Below, one piece after another: positions 33,478 through 42,797 of a stretch of 64,000 nt of DNA; the first letter of the stretch is position 1, and each line of letters opens with the position of its first letter. The translations under genes were made by a program, and so were the position numbers. Below the pieces are notes generated by a model, which ran no database searches, was not told the origin of the DNA, and worked only from the letters and a program-made list of their open reading frames with translations. Source of the DNA: Bacteroidales bacterium (GTDB lineage: Bacteria > Bacteroidota > Bacteroidia > Bacteroidales > F082); NCBI GenBank assembly GCA_018400955.1, contig JAGYLH010000005.1, forward strand, positions 1 to 64,000. Direction: 5' to 3'.

Positions 33478-34533
33478 CTACAAAACAAGTTCATCAGTTT
33501 TTTTTCTTTTTGCAATCGCGACTGACGTCAGCATGATCAACCAGTGATGACGTACCATGCGAAAGATATTAACCGGTTTTTCCATATCACAGATCAGTTG
33601 CTTCCGTTTGTAGGTATTCGGCCTGAAAGAGCCATCACCGGAGTCCTGCAGCCTTTGCAACTGATCGAGGCACACAAGGCAACGGCTTACACCGGCCATG
33701 AGGATATGTAACGCACTATTGATGCTCCGGACTGGACGATTGATCTTGTAAAATGAAGAAATGGTCAGATGCATTTGACCAACGAACTCATTCTTAAGAA
33801 GACGGATATCAAAAGCTTCTGTTGCAAGGGTCATTACACCCGATTGGAGGTCTTTATAAACATCAAAGATATCGTTACCCAATTGAAGAAGTGCCCCTGC
33901 CTCATATATAGCTTCTTTTTCACTTTCATCAGCTTGAATTTCAAGTGCTGAACGATAAAACAGTAAGGAAACCCCACCTTTGTAATAGGTAATTTCTTTG
34001 ATATCATCATGACTTGGTTTGTGCTGTTGCAATTGCTTCAGACTCTGTTTTTGCGCCTCAAAAACCGGCCCACATGCATCTCTGAAAGCCATTTTATCAG
34101 AAACCTGTTTCAAAGCCTTTCCTTCATACCAATGCTTGAAAAGTCTTTCGAAATGATTGGTTGGTTTCACTGAAGATGGATTGTCCATAAGCATATAAAT
34201 CCTTGATGGGTCAACATTCCAGCGATCAAAAAGGTCATCGAACAAACCCGTTATGGCCCCAAGATATGTCAGGGCCAACCTTTCGCGGAAGCTAAGCCTC
34301 TTGCCCCTGAGCTTGGAAAACATTGTTCCCAATACCGCAGGAACTCCAAGGGCATAATAATTGGTAATTTTTTTGATGTCTTGTTCTGTGATGGAAGAAT
34401 CGCTCTCCGTTAAAAAGAACTTCACATCCTTCATCAATTCCTTTTTGATAAACCAATGCTGATAAACTACTGAAAATCCGAAAAGAATGTATCGCGGAAA
34501 GAAACCTAAGACAAGTGCCACATGATGCTTCAT
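33478..34533 (-). CDS. Class I isoprenoid-synthase-like protein, orphan
   Basis: 351 aa and largely helical. Two motifs stand out: GLFDDLFDRW (about residues 95-104), an aspartate-rich DDxxD box, and LQLGNDIFDVYKDLQSG (about residues 230-246), resembling the second Asp-rich box of trans-prenyltransferases and terpene synthases. Their distance (about 135 residues) suits the class I isoprenoid synthase fold, in which both boxes bind Mg-diphosphate. I cannot tell prenyltransferase from terpene cyclase. The gene stands alone with no other terpenoid gene nearby. The N-terminus is hydrophobic, perhaps a membrane contact. Confidence 0.65.
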   Translation of the reverse strand: MKHHVALVLGFFPRYILFGFSVVYQHWFIKKELMKDVKFFLTESDSSITEQDIKKITNYYALGVPAVLGTMFSKLRGKRLSFRERLALTYLGAITGLFDDLFDRWNVDPSRIYMLMDNPSSVKPTNHFERLFKHWYEGKALKQVSDKMAFRDACGPVFEAQKQSLKQLQQHKPSHDDIKEITYYKGGVSLLFYRSALEIQADESEKEAIYEAGALLQLGNDIFDVYKDLQSGVMTLATEAFDIRLLKNEFVGQMHLTISSFYKINRPVRSINSALHILMAGVSRCLVCLDQLQRLQDSGDGSFRPNTYKRKQLICDMEKPVNIFRMVRHHWLIMLTSVAIAKRKKTDELVL

Positions 34534-34595
34534 AGGCTGTCAAAAATAGCAACAAAACAGAGAAGCTGTCCAAAAAAATATTTTTAGACGGTTTC

Positions 34596-36086
34596 TTAGT
34601 GCTTAACCAGCTTTTGTACTGAAAATCCGGTTAAAGGATTTTTTAGCATTATGTGGTATATGCCTGGAGGGAATGGGCTTAAATCAATTTGAGTTTCGAT
34701 GTCGGAAATTAACTGATTGACAATTGTTTGTCCAGAATTATTCTTTATTGAAAGAGATATGTTTGTTAAAGGTTTCTCGGTCAGTTTTATCGTAGCAAAT
34801 TGTTTGGCTGGATTTGGGAATACATGGAAAGTTGCAAAATTTTCACTGAATGCTTCAAGGCCAACAGCTGTTTCGTCGGTTATTAATTTTGCGATATAGG
34901 GCAGCCGTCCTTCAGCCGAATGGGTGAGTGATACCTCCCCTGAAAAATCTAAATCACCAGAGAATACATGTGCGATGTAAAAATCCGAATTGTGTGCAGC
35001 AATCTGGCCAGAATATAGATGCGATAGACCATCAACGCTTTTTTCAACAACCAGGTTGAGGTCATGGTCAAACAGCATCAACTTGTGGCTGCTAAAATCG
35101 AATGCATTTGAAGTATAAAAGGCTATATACTCAGGCGAAATTGCCATATCCGGATATTTGGTGCCACTTGTTGAAGACAGAGAAACCTCAACTTCGGCCA
35201 GCAATTCCCCGTCGAGGGTAAATTTTTTCAGGTGATTGAGAAATATAAATGGTGAGCGTTGCACTTCAATAAAGGCAAAAACGGCATCATCATTTACCAC
35301 CACTTTGCCATCCCTGTTGTTGTAAGTGGTGTCGGTGGCTACCCACGAGGCAGTAAGTTCGGTATCGAGGGCCAACACAAAGCCAACATTTTTGTTTCCA
35401 GGCCTTTGTATTTCAATTGTATCAACTAACACACTGGGTGCTGTTCCGTGAAATCCACCATTGAGGTAAACCCAGCCATTTTGATATGCCATGTCAACTA
35501 TCAAGGTTAAGCCGGGTACTATTTGCTTGGATTTAATGATGTTTCCACCTGCATTAAAAATCAATATCCAGTCGCTTAAATTGTATTGTCCGCGTGTTCG
35601 AACAGCAATTTCATTTTCATCACCAACAGCTATATTGGTATGTCCGCCATATTTGGTAATATCGGTGTGCAGCCAATCTAACAGGCCTTCATGATTGATA
35701 TGCATCACAAACATAAAATAGTCTTCAGGCCCATAGGTTTGTCCCTGATAAACAAATGGTCCGTTTGATTGGCCTGTAATAGCCACCCCATCAGGAGTAG
35801 CAGCCATGTCACCAATATTAACAGATCCCGTGATGTGTTCTTGCCAAATAGGTTCTCCTGTTTCGGATGTTTTTAACACATAAACATTACCTGTATAGGG
35901 CAGGCTTATGGGTGCATTGAATACACCTTGAACAAAAATACTTCCATTGTTATGTACCGTGAGCGCTGCTGTTTCGTTGGCATGAGGAAGGTCGAAAGAG
36001 TTGGCCCAAGAGAATTGCTGTGCCAAAACTGGGCTCAATAGGGCTAAGCAACAGCTAACTATAATGAGGCTAACGAATTTTTTCAT
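34596..36086 (-). CDS. Secreted protein with T9SS C-terminal sorting domain
   Basis: 496 aa with a signal peptide (ending LLSPVLAQQ), a large body of repetitive beta-propeller-like strands (PYTGNVYVLKTSETGEPIWQEHI, and similar), and a C-terminal type A sorting signal: FHVFPNPAKQFATIKL, then SPFPPGIYHIMLKN and VQKLVKH. Such domains direct export through the type IX system and are cleaved by PorU on the cell surface. The activity of the body is unknown. A perfect 10-bp inverted repeat lies just upstream. Confidence 0.88.
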   Translation of the reverse strand: MKKFVSLIIVSCCLALLSPVLAQQFSWANSFDLPHANETAALTVHNNGSIFVQGVFNAPISLPYTGNVYVLKTSETGEPIWQEHITGSVNIGDMAATPDGVAITGQSNGPFVYQGQTYGPEDYFMFVMHINHEGLLDWLHTDITKYGGHTNIAVGDENEIAVRTRGQYNLSDWILIFNAGGNIIKSKQIVPGLTLIVDMAYQNGWVYLNGGFHGTAPSVLVDTIEIQRPGNKNVGFVLALDTELTASWVATDTTYNNRDGKVVVNDDAVFAFIEVQRSPFIFLNHLKKFTLDGELLAEVEVSLSSTSGTKYPDMAISPEYIAFYTSNAFDFSSHKLMLFDHDLNLVVEKSVDGLSHLYSGQIAAHNSDFYIAHVFSGDLDFSGEVSLTHSAEGRLPYIAKLITDETAVGLEAFSENFATFHVFPNPAKQFATIKLTEKPLTNISLSIKNNSGQTIVNQLISDIETQIDLSPFPPGIYHIMLKNPLTGFSVQKLVKH

Positions 36087-36112
36087 ATCAGATGTTGTTT
36101 TTTGGTCCTGCG

Positions 36113-36141
36113 TATTTGTTGTACAAAAAGGACAACAAATA
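36113..36141. promoter_or_regulatory. Perfect 10-bp inverted repeat upstream of the T9SS substrate
   Basis: TATTTGTTGT and ACAACAAATA are separated by 9 bp and start 27 bp before the ATG at 36086. No T-run follows on the gene's strand, so it is not an obvious terminator. It could be an operator or a 5'-leader hairpin. Confidence 0.45.
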
Positions 36142-36298
36142 TTTTGGTAATTACGTCCTTAAATACAAAAATACAGCCCGAAACAACTAAAAGCAATAGC
36201 TATGGTGTTATTTAACAAATTGTTAACAGGCTTTTGATTTGCATTGCAGAATTTAGCAACCAGCCAAGGTGGTTTCTTCGGCAGATATAAAATGATGT

Positions 36299-37078
36299 TT
36301 AGGCTGGATTGGATTTGAAAAACTTCAAATCGAGCGACTCCCCATCAAAGACGGCATAAGAAAAATTGCTTACCCAATCGCCCAGGATTATCAGCCTGCT
36401 AGCTGCATTTAACGGGTAGTTGAGGGGTATGTGGCGGTGTCCGAATATAAAATAATTTATGTTGTTGCCTTCCTTTAACTTTTGCTGGCAAAAATGATAA
36501 AGCATTTCATCTTCTGCCGGGACGCGTGTTTCTGCTTTTTGTTCGCGAGCTACATTGGCAATCCGGCTTTTATGTGAAAAGTAAAGGCCCATCCGTGTTC
36601 CGATATCAGGATGTAACCATTTAAATAGAAATTGGTTAGCCTTGAATTCAAAAAGTTTTTTTAGCAATTTGTAGCCGGTGTCCCCCGGGCCCAAGCCATC
36701 GCCGTGGGCAAGAAAAAAATGTTTGTTGTTGAAAGTCCTGATAACTGGTTTGCGATAAAGCTGAACCCCAACTTCTTTATGGAGATAATCAAAGGCCCAA
36801 ATATCATGATTGCCCCTGAAAACATGAACCGGAATACCAGCATCGGTAAATTCGGCCAGTTTTCCAAGCAGGCGAACGTATCCTTTGGGGACAACAGTTT
36901 TGTACTCAAACCAGAAATCAAACAAATCGCCCATCAGAAAGAGTTCGGCTGTAGTAGATTTGATGCTTTCGAGCCAGGCAACTATCAGCCTTTCCCGCTC
37001 AAGGCTACTGCTGTGATCAGGGACCCCCAAATGAAAATCGGAAGCAAAATAGATGTTTTTATGGGTTAACTGCTTCAA
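36299..37078 (-). CDS. lpxH: UDP-2,3-diacylglucosamine diphosphatase LpxH
   Basis: 259 aa calcineurin-like phosphoesterase with the metal-binding motifs in order: ASDFHLG, MGDLFDFWFEY, FRGNHDIW, FLAHGDG and FGHRHIP. LpxH removes UMP from UDP-2,3-diacylglucosamine to give lipid X in lipid A synthesis, at the inner face of the membrane. It follows pnp by 11 bp and lpxK lies just upstream, so two lipid A genes share this operon. The size is typical of the Bacteroidota LpxH. Confidence 0.92.
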   Translation of the reverse strand: MKQLTHKNIYFASDFHLGVPDHSSSLERERLIVAWLESIKSTTAELFLMGDLFDFWFEYKTVVPKGYVRLLGKLAEFTDAGIPVHVFRGNHDIWAFDYLHKEVGVQLYRKPVIRTFNNKHFFLAHGDGLGPGDTGYKLLKKLFEFKANQFLFKWLHPDIGTRMGLYFSHKSRIANVAREQKAETRVPAEDEMLYHFCQQKLKEGNNINYFIFGHRHIPLNYPLNAASRLIILGDWVSNFSYAVFDGESLDLKFFKSNPA

Positions 37079-37089
37079 GCGATATATGT

Positions 37090-37905
37090 TTAGAACAAAT
37101 GTTCTTTTAATAACTCCTTAATGATTGTGGTCATTTTGGGCTGGGCTGTTGCGGCTGCATCCAGCACTTCTTCGTGCGATATTTCTACAATCTTGCCTTT
37201 TACACCCAAATCGGAGATCACCGAAACAGCAAAAACGGGAAGTTTCATCTGACGGGCAACAATCACTTCCGGCACCGTTGACATGCCAACTGCATCACCC
37301 CCAATGGTTTTGATATAGTAGTATTCAGCCGGGGTTTCAAAGGTGGGGCCTGTAACGGCAACATAAACACCTTCGTGGCAATTGATATTACACCTTCGTG
37401 CCACATGCTTGGCTTTGCGGAGGATTTCGGGACTATAGGCATCGCTCATATCCGGAAACCTGGGGCCAAACTCATCAATATTTTTGCCAATCAAAGGGTT
37501 GGGCATCAAATTGATATGGTCGGTTATAAACATCAGGTCGCCAATTTGAAACTCCTGACGCAACCCACCACTGGCATTGGATACAATAAGCAGTTGTATG
37601 CCTAACATTTTCATCACACGTACCGGAAATGTGACTTCTTCCATGCTATAGCCTTCATAAAAATGAAACCGGCCCTGCATGGCGATTACTTTTTTTCCGC
37701 TGATGTGGCCAAAAATTAGCCTTCCACTGTGGCCATGCACTGTTGAAACAGGAAAATTGGGAATTTCTTCGTAAGGAAAAATGATGGCGTCTTCAATTTC
37801 ATTTACGAGTCCACCGAGACCCGTTCCCAAAATAATTCCAATTTCGGCTTGTTCGCCAATCCGTTTACTGAGGTAGGCAATTGTCTCCTTGATTTTTTCT
37901 AACAT
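37090..37905 (-). CDS. pnp: Purine-nucleoside phosphorylase
   Basis: 271 aa, trimeric-type PNP: GIILGTGLGGLVNEI at the N-terminus, VHGHSGRLIFG for phosphate binding, VSNASGGLR and GGDAVGMSTVPEVIVARQM near the purine site (with the GMS-type loop). It cleaves inosine and guanosine with phosphate. The ATG at 37905 lies inside the end of lpxK, a 41-bp overlap. The gene lies between two lipid A genes with no functional link, probably only an operon neighbour. Confidence 0.93.
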   Translation of the reverse strand: MLEKIKETIAYLSKRIGEQAEIGIILGTGLGGLVNEIEDAIIFPYEEIPNFPVSTVHGHSGRLIFGHISGKKVIAMQGRFHFYEGYSMEEVTFPVRVMKMLGIQLLIVSNASGGLRQEFQIGDLMFITDHINLMPNPLIGKNIDEFGPRFPDMSDAYSPEILRKAKHVARRCNINCHEGVYVAVTGPTFETPAEYYYIKTIGGDAVGMSTVPEVIVARQMKLPVFAVSVISDLGVKGKIVEISHEEVLDAAATAQPKMTTIIKELLKEHLF

Positions 37906-38941
37906 ACTCGATTACTTGATTATCAAATTGCTGTCCTTTCGATTCGTGAAATTTTACTGCTACAGGAACATAAAATAGCGGTAATTCTTTAAGCTGGCTA
38001 AAATACGGAGAATCGATCAAACGCATGGCATCTTTTTCTGTGGTAACCAAAATCTTGTTTTTGCTGAATATGTCATCAAAAGCATCAATAATATTTGCAA
38101 CGTCTTTTTTGGTATAAACGTGATGGTCACTAAACTTCATTACTATGAGGTTGTTGCACTGTGTGTAAAGATGCTCTTGCAAAGGATAAGGGTTGGCAAT
38201 GCCGCAAAATAAAAGTATATTACTGATAGCTTGTGGTGTGTGGATTTTACTGTTTTTTAAAACAGGCGTCATATTACCATACTTAAGGTAGGAGAAATGC
38301 AGGGATTGACCCGGCTTGGGATTGATAATCTCGGTAAGGCGGCGACGGGTGAATGGGGAGAATACTTTTGGTGTTTTTGTCACTACAATAATATCTGCAC
38401 GTTTTGATGCCCTCGTGATATCTCTTAAATTGCCAGCCGGAAAAAGATAATCGTTTGGATATAAATTATGGAAATCGGTGAGTAAGATTTTTAAGCCGGC
38501 ATTGGTGCGTCGATGCTGAAAGGCATCATCAAGCAAAATAATTTCGGGGTGTGGGTTCAATTCCCTCAGTTTTGAAATCCCCTTATTGCGATTGGTATCA
38601 ACACCTACATATACATCATTAAATTTCTTTACATATTGAAGAGGTTCATCGCCTATGGTTTCAAAAGTAGAAGTGTCTGAGGCCAATGCAAATCCACTCG
38701 TTTTTCGCTTATAGCCCCTGCTAAGAATGGCGAGCTTGTATTCTTCGCGAAGCAATTTAACAAGGTATTCTATATGAGGCGTTTTTCCTGTGCCGCCAAA
38801 AGATAAATTACCAACACAAATGGTAGGAAAATTAAATGATTTCGACCTGAAAATACCACTGTCATATAATAAATGACGGATATTCAGTATCAATTGATAC
38901 ATCAAGGCTAAAGGAATCAAAAGAACTCTTAAAAAATCCAT
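37865..38941 (-). CDS. lpxK: Tetraacyldisaccharide 4'-kinase LpxK
   Basis: 358 aa with an N-terminal membrane-contacting hydrophobic segment, the P-loop VGNLSFGGTGKTPHIEYLV (about residues 43-61), and later motifs LLDDAFQHRR and LVTTEKDAMRL. LpxK phosphorylates the lipid A disaccharide. The C-terminal tail (VIEYVRKNQGDNCLPQ) overlaps the first 41 bp of pnp in a different frame. If the true stop were a few codons earlier, the overlap would vanish; a missed frameshift near 37.9 kb is a small possibility. Confidence 0.94.
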   Translation of the reverse strand: MDFLRVLLIPLALMYQLILNIRHLLYDSGIFRSKSFNFPTICVGNLSFGGTGKTPHIEYLVKLLREEYKLAILSRGYKRKTSGFALASDTSTFETIGDEPLQYVKKFNDVYVGVDTNRNKGISKLRELNPHPEIILLDDAFQHRRTNAGLKILLTDFHNLYPNDYLFPAGNLRDITRASKRADIIVVTKTPKVFSPFTRRRLTEIINPKPGQSLHFSYLKYGNMTPVLKNSKIHTPQAISNILLFCGIANPYPLQEHLYTQCNNLIVMKFSDHHVYTKKDVANIIDAFDDIFSKNKILVTTEKDAMRLIDSPYFSQLKELPLFYVPVAVKFHESKGQQFDNQVIEYVRKNQGDNCLPQ

Positions 38942-39267
38942 AATATCCTATATATAGTTGCATGCATAATTTTTCCCCCTTTGTTTGAGCAATGCAATAA
39001 TTCAGCAATCACCTCTTTGCAGATGTGTCAGCACAATAAAATTTCACTTCTATGTTACCAGTTAAGTTTTCTTTCCCCTATCTCATTTGACGCTGAAATC
39101 CTTAAAATGCTTTCCTTTTCCTTTAATTAATGATTACTTTTGTGCAAAAAGTAGTCAAACATAAACGCCTCTAAATTACGCAAAATAATTTTAAATGTTA
39201 CTTGCTTGAGCGAATTAATAATTAATTGATCTTTGAAATTGATTTAGTTTCATCCATATAAGTCCCC
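38942..39267. other. Intergenic region with a candidate promoter
   Basis: A 326 bp gap between divergent lpxK and the Nif3-like gene. The clearest signal is TACTTTTG (39135-39142, plus strand) with no obvious -33 box. It would leave a 120-nt leader before the ATG at 39268. No gene, RNA or repeat was recognised. Confidence 0.4.
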
Positions 39268-40371
39268 ATGGAAATTAAGATTAGCGAAATAGTACAGAGC
39301 CTCCATGAATTAGCACCTTTGTCATTGCAGGAAGCCTATGATAATTCAGGGTTGCTCATTGGCGATCCTGACAAACTGGTAGAAAGGGTTTTGGTGTCGT
39401 TAGATGTAACAGAGGCAGTCCTGGATGAGGCCATCAGCAAAAGGTGCGGACTGATTGTTTCGCATCACCCATTGATTTTTAGAGGTTTGAAGCATATAAC
39501 ACCCGCAAGCCCCGTTGAACGTGCTGTGCTCAAAGCCATTCAGAACGATATTGCCATTGCATCGGCTCATACCAATCTTGACAATGTAATGCATGGGGTG
39601 AACGGCCGTATTGCTGATAAAATTGGCCTTGAGCAAATAAGCATTCTCAAACCAGTTGAGGGCCTGCTTAAGAAACTGGTTACATTTTGTCCTTCTGCAC
39701 ATGCCGAGAAAGTGCGCACTGCTATTTTTGAAGCAGGTGCCGGCCACATAGGTCATTATGATTGTTGCAGCTACAACCTCGAAGGTTTTGGAACGTTCAG
39801 GGCAGGAGGGGAAGCCAATCCTTTTGTGGGTAAAAAAAATGAAATCCATCATGAGCCGGAGCATCGTATTGAAACCATCTTGCCATCCTATTTGGTTCAA
39901 AAGGTACTGCAAGCCATGATTGCTGCCCACCCTTATGAAGAAGTGGCCTATGACATTTATCCACTCCAGAATACTTTTAACAAGGTTGGGGCAGGTATGG
40001 TGGGGCAACTCAAGCAACCTTTGTCAACCGAGGATTTCTTTCGGCTTGTGGGCAAAACATTCAACAACAAAGTTTTGCGCCATTCCCTGACAATTGATAA
40101 ACCCATTCAGCGGGTTGCCCTTTGTGGGGGCTCAGGGGCTTTCCTTATTTCGGATGCAAAGGCTTCAAAAGCAGATGTTTTCATCACAGCCGACTTGAAA
40201 TACCACGACTTTTTTGAGGCCGATGGCAAGCTGATTTTGGTTGATGCCGGCCATTTTGAAACAGAACAGTTTACAAAAGAATTGATTGGTGACATCATAA
40301 AGAAAAAAATTCCTAATTTTGCACCCCTGATTTCAGAGGTGAATACCAATGCGGTACACTACTTTTTTTGA
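39268..40371 (+). CDS. Nif3-like dinuclear metal centre hexameric protein
   Basis: 367 aa. The split Nif3 domain is visible: SLHELAPLSLQEAYDNSGLLIGD, then VSHHPLIFRGLKHI (metal-binding His) and SAHTNLDNVMHGVN in the first half, and GAFLISDAKASKADVFITADLKYHDFFEA plus DAGHFETEQF in the second. The middle insertion (about 120-245) contains HPYEEVAYDIYPLQ, the PII-like insert of long forms. Family function is unresolved; GTP cyclohydrolase type 1-like annotations are not secure. The zinc-ribbon gene follows by 21 bp, a frequent pair in Bacteroidota. Confidence 0.93.
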   Translation: MEIKISEIVQSLHELAPLSLQEAYDNSGLLIGDPDKLVERVLVSLDVTEAVLDEAISKRCGLIVSHHPLIFRGLKHITPASPVERAVLKAIQNDIAIASAHTNLDNVMHGVNGRIADKIGLEQISILKPVEGLLKKLVTFCPSAHAEKVRTAIFEAGAGHIGHYDCCSYNLEGFGTFRAGGEANPFVGKKNEIHHEPEHRIETILPSYLVQKVLQAMIAAHPYEEVAYDIYPLQNTFNKVGAGMVGQLKQPLSTEDFFRLVGKTFNNKVLRHSLTIDKPIQRVALCGGSGAFLISDAKASKADVFITADLKYHDFFEADGKLILVDAGHFETEQFTKELIGDIIKKKIPNFAPLISEVNTNAVHYFF

Positions 40372-40392
40372 AAAAAATAATAACTCATAAAT

Positions 40393-41184
40393 ATGGCTAC
40401 TGACAAGCAGATTGAAAAGCAAGAGAAACATGTAGAAGATCCTATCGAAGTAAGTGTAAGGCAAAAACTTATTGCTTTGTACACCTTGCAAATTAATGAT
40501 TCGCAAATTGACAGGATTAGAATTGTAAGAGGCGAACTTCCTTTAGAGGTGCAAGACCTTGAAGATGAAATTGCAGGCTTGGAAACCAGGATTGAGAAAT
40601 ACGAGAACGAAACGGAGGAGCTCAACAAAGCCATTTCAGAAAAGCACCTAAGTATAAAAGAGAGCAATATGCTGATCAACAAGTATGAAGAGCAGCAAAT
40701 GAATGTGCGTAACAACAGAGAATACGACTCCTTATCGAAGGAAATTGAATTTCAGAACCTTGAAATCCAGCTTTCAGATAAAAGAATTCGCGAGTTTACG
40801 ACCAAGCTAGAAGAAATTGATGTTGAGGTTGTCAAAGCAAAAGAAAAGCTGGAAGAGCGAAAAGCTGACCTCGACATAAAGCAAGCCGAATTGCAATCCA
40901 TTGTTGAGGAAACTGAAAAGGAAGAGTTGGAATTGCTTGAGCGTTCAAAAAAGAGCGAAGAAGTAATCGAAGACCGTCTTCTGATGGCTTATAAGCGCAT
41001 TCGTAAAAATGCCCGCAATGGCCTCGCTGTGGTGCAAATTGAAAGGGATGCCTGCGGAGGGTGTTTCAATAAAATACCACCCCAGCACCAGTTGGATATC
41101 CGCATGCATAAAAAAATTATTGTTTGTGAGTACTGCGGACGAATTCTTGTAGATCAAGAAATTGCTGAAGAATACCCATCTTAA
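40393..41184 (+). CDS. C4-type zinc-ribbon coiled-coil protein
   Basis: 263 aa. A long antiparallel coiled coil (about residues 30-195, rich in Glu/Lys/Leu) precedes a C-terminal zinc ribbon with DACGGCFNKIPPQ and VCEYCGRILV (CxxC...CxxC). This architecture is the CT398/HP0958-like family. Members have been linked to motility, RNA and secretion chaperone functions in other phyla; none is established here. It follows the Nif3-like gene in an operon and is ended by a strong terminator. Confidence 0.92.
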   Translation: MATDKQIEKQEKHVEDPIEVSVRQKLIALYTLQINDSQIDRIRIVRGELPLEVQDLEDEIAGLETRIEKYENETEELNKAISEKHLSIKESNMLINKYEEQQMNVRNNREYDSLSKEIEFQNLEIQLSDKRIREFTTKLEEIDVEVVKAKEKLEERKADLDIKQAELQSIVEETEKEELELLERSKKSEEVIEDRLLMAYKRIRKNARNGLAVVQIERDACGGCFNKIPPQHQLDIRMHKKIIVCEYCGRILVDQEIAEEYPS

Positions 41185-41205
41185 TTGGTTGAAAAGAAAT
41201 AAATA

Positions 41206-41236
41206 AAGGGGATAGCCTGGCGGTTATCCCCTTTTT
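41206..41236 (+). terminator. Intrinsic terminator
   Basis: Stem AAAGGGGATA/TATCCCCTTT with a 9-nt loop followed by TTTTTG, 22 bp after the zinc-ribbon gene stop. Confidence 0.88.
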
Positions 41237-41252
41237 GTATTTTTACAGGCCT

Positions 41253-42743
41253 ATGTATAAAGGAATCAAATTGTTTTTAATACTCATAGTGCTGAATGGG
41301 AGCGCAGCTGCCCAGCAATTTGATTTCAACAAAAACTGTGTAGAAGCTTACCAACGTATCCTTTCTTTGCAGTTCGATGCCGGACAGGCATATATCCAGG
41401 TGGAAAAGAAGAACAACCCATCCAACCTGTTTCCACTTGTTCTCGAAAACTATATCGATTTTCTTACGGTGTTTATCAGCGAAGAGGAGGATGCATTCAA
41501 AAGGCTTACAGAACGCAAAAATGAGCGAATGCGACAGCTTGGTTTTGGTGATCGTTCATCTCCCTATTACCGATGGTCGTTGGCTATGCTCAATTTGCAA
41601 GGGGCTGTTGCCCGATTAAAATTTGGTGAATACATGACAGCAGTATTCGAAATACGCAGGGCTTTTTTACTGCTGGAGGAGAACAGCAAACTGTATCCTG
41701 CCTTTGCCCCAAACAATGCAGGTATGGGGCTGTTATATGCCCTTGTTGGGAGTGTACCTCCGCAATATCATTGGGGTGTGCGCCTGGCTTCGATGCATGG
41801 CACCATCCATCAGGGCCGCGAAATGTTGTATGCTGTTGTTGAAAATTCAACAGGCAGGGCAGATGAAAAACACCTTAGGGATGAAAGCTTATTCTTCCTC
41901 AGTTTTATCGAAACAAACCTGATGCCTGACAATTCAGGGGCTGAACGCTTGCTTAATCACTTTGATGTGACTGATGAATCGAATTTGCTGCTGAGCTATG
42001 CCTGGTCAAATATGCTCATGCGTTTAGGGCGCAACGATGAAGCTATTATCAGATTGCGATCACGTTCACAAAGCGAGGCATATTTCCCCTTCCATTATTT
42101 GGATTATCTTTTGGCTGATGCTTATTTGCGCAAGCTTGAAACTGATTCAGCTGTTTTTTATTTTCAACAATTCCTTGACCAATTTAAAGGTATTAATTAC
42201 AAGGCCGATGCCAAAAGAAAAATGGCCTGGGCGGCACTTATCGATGATGAGCGTGTTGGATATAAAAAACTTATGGTTTCTGTATTGGAAACAGCTATCG
42301 GCCAGGTGGACGCTGACAAACAGGCACATCGTGAAGCCTTGCAAGGCATCACACCGAATACGGTTTTGCTTAAGTCACGTTTGTTGTTTGATGGCGGCTA
42401 TTACGCAAGGGCGATTGCCTTACTGTCCGATTATAAGGGTGATTTCGATATGGATGAACAATTGGAAAAAACATATCGCTTGGGTCGTATTCATCACGAA
42501 ATGGGGAATTTGACCGATGCCATAGTACACTATCAAAAGACCATTGAAACAGGAGCGAACAATAAAGCCTATTATGCTGCCAATGCATGCTTAAAGCTGG
42601 GTGCAGTTTATGAAAGTTTGGGTGAAAACAATAAAGCTTATCAAGCCTACAACCAATGTTTGAGCATGAAGCCCGATGAATACCGCAACAGCATCCATCA
42701 GAAAGCACAGGCCGGGATTAATCGCTTATCGGAAAAAAACTAA
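41253..42743 (+). CDS. Secreted TPR-repeat protein
   Basis: The ATG at 41253 gives MYKGIKLFLILIVLNGSAAAQQ, a signal peptide (496 aa); the track start is an in-frame TTG inside the terminator's T-run. The body is helical repeats: a block around residues 95-160 and clear TPRs near the C-terminus (EKTYRLGRIHHEMGNLTDAIVHYQKTIETG, AYYAANACLKLGAVYESLGENNKAYQAY). It is probably periplasmic and a scaffold; partner unknown. It begins just after the terminator of the previous operon and has its own short leader. Confidence 0.85.
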   Translation: MYKGIKLFLILIVLNGSAAAQQFDFNKNCVEAYQRILSLQFDAGQAYIQVEKKNNPSNLFPLVLENYIDFLTVFISEEEDAFKRLTERKNERMRQLGFGDRSSPYYRWSLAMLNLQGAVARLKFGEYMTAVFEIRRAFLLLEENSKLYPAFAPNNAGMGLLYALVGSVPPQYHWGVRLASMHGTIHQGREMLYAVVENSTGRADEKHLRDESLFFLSFIETNLMPDNSGAERLLNHFDVTDESNLLLSYAWSNMLMRLGRNDEAIIRLRSRSQSEAYFPFHYLDYLLADAYLRKLETDSAVFYFQQFLDQFKGINYKADAKRKMAWAALIDDERVGYKKLMVSVLETAIGQVDADKQAHREALQGITPNTVLLKSRLLFDGGYYARAIALLSDYKGDFDMDEQLEKTYRLGRIHHEMGNLTDAIVHYQKTIETGANNKAYYAANACLKLGAVYESLGENNKAYQAYNQCLSMKPDEYRNSIHQKAQAGINRLSEKN

Positions 42744-42776
42744 AAGCACCGCAGGGAAATTTCCCGGCAGCGCTTT
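42743..42776. terminator. Possible hairpin between convergent genes
   Basis: AAAGC...GCTTT outer pairs surround GGGAAATTTCCC. There is no good T-run on either strand, so termination is only possible. Confidence 0.35.
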
Positions 42777-42797
42777 CAAAGTATTCATCATGAGAAA

